Shown here piece by piece: positions 1 to 8,200 of a stretch of DNA of 14,607 nt (the first letter of the stretch is position 1; each line of letters opens with the position of its first letter). The notes below the pieces were generated by a model. It saw only the letters and a program-made list of their open reading frames with translations. It was not told where the DNA came from and searched no databases. The position numbers and the translations under genes were made by a program. The DNA is from Phoronis ovalis (lineage: Eukaryota > Phoronida > Phoronidae), in assembly GCA_028565635.1 (NCBI GenBank), contig JAOXYB010031454.1, forward strand, positions 1-14,607. The letters are read 5' to 3'.

Positions 1-738
1 CCCAAATTTCGTACACCCCCCAAAATTAAAAAAAATAATTATTTTAATTTTGTACGAATTTGAGAAGAATTACCGTATATCAGGTCATAACAAATTTTAT
101 CTCAGTCTGCAACTTCATGATTTGTAAAGTTAAAAGTTTACTTGTATATGTCTATCTTTCATTTTAATTACGAAAACATATTAATTATGTTGATCGAATT
201 TTATGTCCACCTCAAAGTATGTCAAGACCTTAATACTTACATAATTGCTATGTTCAAATTTATAAGTATTTGATAACAGACCTGATATTTTATCTGCTGT
301 ATTTAATATAAGTCAATGTAAAAGTTTAATGAGTAAGGTGATGTCTGGTTATAGGCGTGGTATCTTATCTATTTATTATTAATTTACTAGTTAATATTGA
401 AAAAAAAGCTGTCCTAACATCCTCCTTATTAAATAAAATTGAGATTCTACTTTATAAAAAATATAGTTATAAAACGATTGTTATGAAATTGTTATGTTTC
501 CTAATGCATAAGGAATGATATATTGCTCTTTTATTAATTTTAGATACCAAAATTGAACCTGTGTGAGCATCTTGTTTCTAGAAAGTGTTTGTAATTTGTA
601 ATCAATGTTCATTAACAGCAGCTTAATATTACCATTTGTGTGGGTAAATTTGGCTGAATACACTATCTTTTGACTGCCCCCCCCCCCCACTGTCATTCAA
701 AGTCACTGTGTGTGTGTGTGTGTCTCCGTAAATTTTCA
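1..738. other. Non-coding flank with poly-C and (TG)8 tracts
   Basis: AT-rich DNA with no frame I recognise. It holds a 12-base poly-C run at 677-688 and a (TG)8 microsatellite at 707-722. No promoter, CpG-rich stretch or exon could be supported. The minus-strand open frame across 481-696 has no recognisable motif. Confidence 0.6.
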
Positions 739-890
739 CATATTTATTTACCACAGGGTACTTAATTTACAAGAGAATTTTGCACGGTATTTATTTCTGG
801 AGAGTTATTTACAGCAGGGTATACTTTTCATGTTTTTTCATTTACAACGGTATATTTTTGTTCACCTTTATTTACCACAGGGTCAGGGTT
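739..890. repeat. Degenerate 29-32 bp tandem repeat, five copies
   Basis: A unit like TTTATTTACCACAGGGTA recurs. Its GGT anchor sits at 757, 786, 818, 849 and 881, giving spacings of 29, 32, 31 and 32. The copies are imperfect (ACCACAGGGTA, TTGCACGGTA, ACAGCAGGGTA, TACAACGGTA, ACCACAGGGTC). It is a small minisatellite. Its period keeps a plus-strand frame open by chance. Confidence 0.7.
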
Positions 891-1289
891 TTTTACCCTG
901 GGCTGCACACCGGTACCAACATTTTTGTCAAGTGCCCCCAGGAGTTCCACTCTTAATTTTATGTTATGATACAACGGAACTCATTAAAAACATTTAGTAG
1001 GAAGTTCAACTCTTGCTAAGCCATTGATTTTTGTAACAAACATTTGTTTTAAACCAATCACCATTCAAGAGTTGAGCCAACAGTTATGTTCAGTGCTTTA
1101 GAATTAGAATACCTGTTTAATACTTAATACAAATACAATGTCATACACACTAAATACAGAACTACTGTCCTACATCTATATTACAAACTGACGAAAGGAG
1201 TCAATTTTTTTCACTCATATTATACATAAGCGCTCACCACTATAAGTGTGTAACCATGTCCGGTAGATTAATTATGTTCTCATTTTTAG
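891..1289. other. Non-coding stretch between the minisatellite and the exon relics
   Basis: I see no exon. There is a loose inverted repeat, TCAACTCTTG near 1006 and CAAGAGTTGA near 1067, spanning about 70 bases. Otherwise it is plain AT-rich sequence. Confidence 0.5.
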
Positions 1290-1434
1290 AGTTTTCTGTC
1301 ACAAAAAAGACCCAATTTTAATGTTGTATCTGGGAAAAATACTCCAGAAACGCTACCTTTAAATGAAATTGAAAAAACGTCTGCCATCGTTATGGACTTT
1401 GTTGAAAAGTGAACCCATTTTCAGGGATTTATTG
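1290..1434 (+). pseudogene. Candidate decayed B-like ankyrin exon (cassette 0)
   Basis: A frame opens exactly at an acceptor-like ttctcatttttag. It encodes FNVVSGKNTPETLP and then KTSAIVMDFVEK, which resembles the NVxxxxGKTPLxLA and VQLLL segments of exon B. It is broken by TGA at 1410-1412, then continues THFQGFI to a B-like phase-1 donor G|gtgaaa. The entry phase (0) does not match exon B (1). I infer an exon copy that has lost function and part of its 3' half. The similarity is modest and chance is not excluded. Confidence 0.35.
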
Positions 1435-1603
1435 GTGAAAAAAGTATTCGTCATATATGTAAGTGCCCCCCCCCAGTTCTACACTGTCATGTAAAACATA
1501 TCATTCCTCTATCCAGTTGAGCACAGTACAGATGCCTAGTATATAATCTTTTATTTTCAACTATCATATAAATAGTTCATGAGTGATAATATCTTTATCT
1601 TAG

Positions 1604-1675
1604 TTGATATATTTAACTGTCCAGTTCATATTGCCTTATTGCTTAATGTTTGTTATAAGGCGGCTAAGCAAAATG
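1604..1675 (+). pseudogene. Candidate C-like ankyrin exon with a lost or GC donor (cassette 0)
   Basis: The acceptor gataatatctttatcttag is strong. Phase-1 entry gives DIFNCPVHIALLLNVCYKAA and then KQNG. The end matches exon C' both in protein (DAAKKNG versus KAAKQNG) and in DNA across the junction, but the donor GT is replaced by GC (AATG|GCACTA), a poor GC donor. Joined to exon A it would give AAKQNG-SFINVQDN, in register with AAIHPG-VCSINVQDN at the C-A' join. It may be a relic, or an exon with a non-canonical donor. An in-frame ATG at 1579 could make it part of a first exon. Confidence 0.4.
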
Positions 1676-2137
1676 GCACTAATTCAACTGAAACATCAGT
1701 GGCATACTCACTATCAGTATGGATGGGCTTTAAATACTGGGTATTCAAAGCAAATTTGTAAATCAAAATCTTATTGAAAAATTCAAAGCTTCATCTATTT
1801 AGAATGGTTGGTCTTCAGTTTTACCTTTGGTTCAAGAAAAAAAAATGGAGATTATACGGGACCCAATATCTGCAATATATCAAATAGTGGAATTGATCTC
1901 AAGTTTTTATTTATTATTGAACTTGTGCCTATTGTTACTTGTTTTAGTGATAAAGCTGTAAATGTTTGTAAATAAACAAATTAGTGATGAGATATTCGGA
2001 CTATCTACATTCGTTTGTCAGTATTCTTTTCTCTCCACCAGGCATTCACCTTATACACTTGTTTCGCAATCCTTTGTATTCTATATATTAAAAGCATTTG
2101 AATAAATTTTAACTCTTTACTTTGTATTGTTTTACAG

Positions 2138-2236
2138 GAAGTTTTATAAATGTTCAAGACAACTGTGGTTGGTATCCTATTCATCATGCTGCTTTTTCAG
2201 GTCATATAGACTGTTTAAAAATACTTCTTGAGCAAG
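2138..2236 (+). CDS. ASB3: ASB exon A (ankyrin repeat, cassette 1)
   Basis: The acceptor is ttgttttacag and the donor G|gtatta. The exon is 99 nt with phase 1 at both ends. It encodes NVQDNCGWYPIHHAAF and then HIDCLKILLEQ, one nearly complete ankyrin repeat with the PIHHAA helix start. From memory, vertebrate ASB3 has a closely similar DNRGWMPIHEAA segment near its N-terminus, so this exon probably sits early in the protein. It is the first exon with clean splice sites at both ends. The base before it must come from an upstream exon ending in phase 1, which I could not place with confidence. Exon A' at 5535 is its duplicate, with the same length and phase. Confidence 0.85.
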
Positions 2237-5200
2237 GTATTATTTATAATCGAGAACTGATAATTGTCTGAAAGGTAATCAATTGTGATCATTTATTAGG
2301 ATCATTCTACTTCAAATCACTGTGTGTAATAGACTATTTGAATGCTATTGAGTGCCTGTGGGGTATTCAAGGTTCTATTGAGTGCCTGTGGGGTATTCAA
2401 GGTTTTTTGACTACAGGGATATGACGCCCAACCCAATCCAAAAATTTTAGCTTGTGGTAGCAAACCCAATCCAAATTTTTTTGAAATGTTATGGTAGCAA
2501 TCCAAATTTTGAAATATAAGGGTAGCAATCCAAAATTTTAAAATATCCATTTTTATGCAAACTAACTGATACAAACCAAATTGCAAAATTAATTTATGGA
2601 TCATACAAACCTAAACTTAATCCAAATTATTTGCTACAAGCAGTGGGTAGCAATCCAAATTTTTGAATATCTCTATGGTAGGAACCATACAGTAAGAAGT
2701 ATACAATCCAAATCCAAAATTTTCAACTAGGTGCACACCCTCACCAAAAATAACTTGAATACCCCCCCAGGATTGAGTGGCACCACAGTACCTGAATCCA
2801 TGGGCATATAAAAATTGTGTTCAACATTTCACATTTACCTTGATTTTATTTCAATATATGGGTCTGTGAAAGGGTATGATTTTCATTCTGTGAGGTCTGA
2901 ATGTCAAATGGTCATTTTTCTAAACCCACAGGTTCGGTCCCAAAGGGATATTTTCTTCAGCACATTGTATATACGTTTAAACATTACTTTTTGATTTTGG
3001 CAATGTGTACTAGGGTATCAACTTTCAGAGTAAGTGCTAGCTCTAGCTGGACTATTTACACCAATAATAGACTTTTAGTAGCACATTTCTTGATGTTCTA
3101 AAAAAATTACTGCGGCCAAATTAAGAACTCTTTGATATTTACCTGGACAGCATTAGTAGTAAATGCCAAAAGGATTGTCACACTTCAAACTTAAATGCAC
3201 GAATTACCATTAATCAAGAATAGTGAACTATTTGGTTTTTTTTTAGATGTAACTGATGTGAATGTGCAATGTTATGAGGGTAAAACACCATTATATCTTG
3301 CTGCTAGCAGTGGATTTACTGGGTGTGTGCAGTTATTGCTTCTTCACAAAGCGCTTCCAAGATTATGTGACAGCTTCCGAAATACCCCGCTTCACGTTGG
3401 TAAGAGTACAGTAGTGAATGTGCATGTGAGCTACTATGTCATCAGAAATTACAAGATAATAAACATCTTATGGTTGGGGACATATATGTACATGTCCCCA
3501 AAAAAAAATTTGCTTATTTTATGAATCATCATACCATGAAGAGGCATGGACATCGGGATTTTACACTAACTTATAATATGAACAACAGGTTCACGAACAT
3601 ACAAGGGGACTGGGCACCAAAAAAGAGTTAAACTTTTAAAAGTTAGTTTTCAAAATTGGCCCTAATAAAGGTAACTCGTTTCTAAATTGGAATATTATGT
3701 CATTATTAAAATTTTTGAAAAGTACTGAATGTGGTGTTTTTACTTCTTTGTGAATTAATTGTAGCATTTTTGAGATTTCAAGCCTTGAAAAAACAATGAC
3801 GGATATATTTCATTATATATGGTTATATCATGAAATTTATTATTTTTTTATGATTTAATTTGGTTTAGAGAAATGAAATGAGATATAGCTAAGAAATCTT
3901 TGAATCTTGCATAAAATTTTTAAAATATCAAATTTTGTATTTGGAAAAATACCATATTGGACCAGACTGAATACAGTGGATTCTTAGAATTATATTATAT
4001 ATGCAATAAATTGATTAAATATAATTAAAAATTGTATGACAATAATCAGTAACGACATAACAGAATCCTTAAAAAATTGCAGCTTTCTATAATTTGAGTG
4101 ACTGCTGCATTACAGGTTTTGTAATTGTATGGTCAATTTTTCAGCTGTAGAGAATAAACACCTCGAATGTGCTAGAACTTTAATGGATAATGTTGCTGAT
4201 ATTAATGCCCGAAATATCAACGATAGTGCACCAATTCACATTGCTTGTAAGCATGGTTGCGTTGATATGGTTCAACTTCTAGTTGATTTTACCAGCTGTT
4301 TTGATTTTGAAGAATACTACACAACACCATTGCCCCTTGCTGCTGATTTGAATTATGATAATCTGGATTTCTTCATTACTGCTGCTATACACCCTGGAGG
4401 TAATCAGTGGTTAGTGTAACGACAGTGACTACAGTTTACAGAATTTACAAACTTTTGTTTTATTCAAAACTTAGTTAATAATGAGGGAGGTAGGGTACCC
4501 CCAGGGTGCAATGCTCGCACTTAAAAATTGGCAATGCTCGCACTTAAATTAACCACCAAAAAAATCTCGTGGCAAATAAAAAAAAGAAATGGCCACCTAA
4601 AGAAAATGCTTGCTGCTCGGACTTAACAGACCCCATTGCTCGCTGCTCGCGAAAAACCCCCTATAGCCCTCAATAATATATAATTTATATATATATGCAA
4701 ATAGGAGAATTTTTAAATTAACTTGGCTAGATTCATTGACACTTTGAGTTGAATTTTATAAAAGCATGCATTCTTGGTAAAGTATTAGTAATTATGAAAA
4801 ATAACTTATTTTACTTAATTATTATATGATTATGTAATCAGTAAGGGGACCATCTTGGGTAAAAGCTCATGTATTTCAAACTTCATGTATTTCAAAACGT
4901 AAACTTCAAAAAAATATAATTACAACACCCCTGCAGATACTAAAGCTATTTATATTATGAAATCATTATACTATTTTACATTGCATGAATAGGGACTTAG
5001 CATGCAAAAAATTGAGGAATGCGCCCCACTGGTAAATTTTGGAAAACTGTAGTTTGAAAGGTTCCTATTGGTAGTCTGGTTCCAGCGTCTTAGATCTTGT
5101 CTTACAAGATACGATGTATCATAGCTGTCATGTTTCCCATTGCGAGCGTGAGATTCCCGCTTTGTAGCTTGTTTTATGCAATTCTGTTCAAAATATTGAA

Positions 5201-8200
5201 TTCTGTCAACTTGTCAATTCGATTCAAGAACAATATGAATTACTAAGTGAAATGTAATTCACTTTGTTGGTGACCATAATATCACCTGCAAAATCTCTGT
5301 ACAGGTACTATTTTGTAACTCCACATGCATATAGTACACCTGTAACTTAGAAGTAGACAGTATTAAAAATTGAATCGGTATACAAAGTTTAATATGTGCG
5401 TGATGAAATACTTAGGCATGTTAACATGTATTTATGTACAATTTACTTAAAAACAATATACTATAGACAGCACAACACGCTTTGACTGGATAGATCATGC
5501 TACTATAGTTAACGTATATTATATTATTTTACAGTTTGCTCAATTAATGTTCAAGACAATACTGGTTGGTACCCCATTCATTATGCTGCTAACATAGGTA
5601 GTGTTGGCTGCCTAAAAATACTTCTTTTGCAAGGTATTAAAATGTAAAGAATACAATTCTTAATTTATGTTTATTTCAATAATTCTTGTTCACATTTGAT
5701 CACCACTATGACTCTATCAAATCCCCGATGTTGCACAGTGTGACCACAAAATATGTTTAAATTTAGTAAAATTGAATCTTTCTTTGAATACCTTTTTGGG
5801 GAGGTTTCTGCCAATCTACTCTAATGGCTGCTAATTTTTTTATATTACAATAAACAAAAAATGGAGAAATTTACAATTATAGTAAAAAACTTCGAGAAAC
5901 AATAAAAATTATGATAGGCAGTAGCAGACACCAAAACTGTTTCTCTAGCAAATTATGTTGGTAAAAGCTTCACTAACAAATAAGAAAGTGTTTAGTGCTT
6001 AATTTATTTGGCAGAATATAATGATGTAATTGATTTTTCCTTCCATCTGCAAATAGTAACTTAATTATTGCCCTTATAATAAACTCTGCAGAAAATTCTG
6101 TTTTGTCACAAATACAGATTAATGTCTCATACCTTCACCCAATTTTTTTAGCAGCCTTAAGTACTAAATGTATTTACTACTGAAATTGTCTATATAATGA
6201 CAACAAGGGTGAAGTTTCGGGATAAAGCTTCTAGCTATAACAAACTATGGGATTTGACAGTTAACATTAAAGGATAACATTAATTTTACAAATTGTGGTT
6301 TCTTTCATTTTCAAATAGAAGTAGTCCAATTAGAGGGAGAAAACAGAAATTAAATACTCGTTAATATATAACCTGATCCTCTGAAGGCTTTACTTGAGAA
6401 CTTTTAGTTGCGGATACCATCAATAACGTAATTTTATATTTTTGTTTTCAGGTACAGCTGATGTGAACTTGAGATGTTGTGACCTTCTAACACCATTACA
6501 TCTAGCAGCTATCAGAGGGTATGCAGATTGTGTGCAGTTCTTGCTCGAAAACAAAGGAGATCCAAAATTAGTTGACAAATGTGGAAACACTCCACTTCAC
6601 AGTGGTAAGACTATCAATAATGAAGCTAATATTCTATTAGATTGAACTCACTCCTTAGCCCCTTTAGTTGGGTAAAATTTTAACATTTTTGGTGGTAAGT
6701 AATTTTTGCATAAAGGAAATTGGTATTTGGCTTTTTGATAACAAATTAAAATATACACCTAGTTAAAGTATACATTTTGGAAAGGTTATACTTAAAGATT
6801 TATAAATCCAATAGACAAAAGGTTGATTCATGTTCTGATAAACGGTCATTTTTAGAAAATATCATGGTTTTTAAATTATAAACTTCTAAACAGCATATTA
6901 AGTCAAAAAGTCCTCCACTATGAATTTGAAATTGCAAAAATCATCTTAAATTTACATTATATATGACACAACTCTAACAATAGTAATCTTCTGCATCCAA
7001 CTTTGTATATAGATTCTATAGTCAAATGTGCACTTTGTACACCTTAAAAATAAGGTAATCCTTATTGTCTCTCACTTGTCTCTTACTTGCTATCAGCTGA
7101 ACCACTGCTCAAAATTTCACCACGAATATCTCAAACAATCTCCTCTTGGAAAGCGTCTTGGTGAAAAATGCCAACTTTCTGTATTTTCAGTATTTTTACG
7201 TAATGTTTAAACAAAGTTAACTTCAGTTAAAGTCAATTGCAACCATATAGTGAGAGTACTAATTTTCTGTCATACTGGTTGATTTACAAAACTATCTCAG
7301 ATTTTAAAAAGTTTGCTTTGTTTAAAAGTTAGGAAAACAAACGCAATGTATTAAAGGAGACCAAATCGCTTACCACTTTTAAAAACCTCCAAAGGATTAT
7401 TTTGTAAATTTGAATTATTGCTACATTACACCTCGAACTACACCTTTTGTGACACTGTTTCAGCTGTAATGAATAAGCACCTCCGGTCCACCAAAATTTT
7501 GTTGGATGCTGGTGCAAACATAGCTGCCCAAAATATGAATTATCGTACGTCAATTCACTGTGCCAGCAATCATAAAGAGTGTTTGGAAATCCTGATTGAT
7601 GCTGCCAAAAAAAACGGTAACAAATCAATGTTAGTGTGACAAAGTTTTGAGATTCCTGACTATGTAAAACATGGAGCGCAAATTAATTTAAAAAAATTAA
7701 ATTAGGAAATATATTAATTTTGTACTTAAAAACTTTTTGTGATGCACATAGTGTTACCTATCAAATCGAATAACTTTTGAACAATTAAGGCAAATTTTGT
7801 AAATCTTAAACACAATTTGTGATGTCTGTAGCTTCAACTTTTGTAAAACTTCTAATCAAATTTCATGACATCAATTCTGATTCAAAATGGCTGTTTCAGA
7901 GGGCTATAAAATTTGCTAAGTTAAAGTTAATTGTAAGTTACAATTATGTACTAGGCATTGATAATAAATCTGGCAAAACTTTGTTACAACAGATAAGTAA
8001 GAAAGCAATGATCTTGCAGTCAGAATGAAGCCGAGTTAATTATTATATGTTTGACACTTTGCCAGGACCATTTTGTTGATATTTCTGATAGAATCATTTT
8101 ATATTTTAGGTTTATCTTATCTTATTGACACAGGAGCAACTTTTGGGTTGACACCGTTATTCATGTCAGCTCAAGACGGAAACAAAGAATGTGTCACTTT

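Noticed and set aside
710-997. Plus-strand open frame of 95 codons
   Set aside because: It runs through the (TG)n and minisatellite, has no domain pattern, and its residues simply repeat the minisatellite unit.
1567-1575. TATA-box-like TATAAATAG as a promoter for an ATG at 1579
   Set aside because: It is only a few bases before the ATG, leaving no room for a transcription start, and such strings are frequent in AT-rich DNA.
2345-2404. CRISPR-like direct repeat
   Set aside because: Only two abutting copies with no spacer; they belong to the end of a MITE in a eukaryotic intron.
2317-2604. Minus-strand open frame of 95 codons
   Set aside because: It is the antisense translation of MITE family 1, with repeated residues mirroring the DNA repeat.
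7329-7628. Minus-strand open frame of 99 codons
   Set aside because: It lies antisense to exon C', which has clear ankyrin coding and splice sites on the plus strand.
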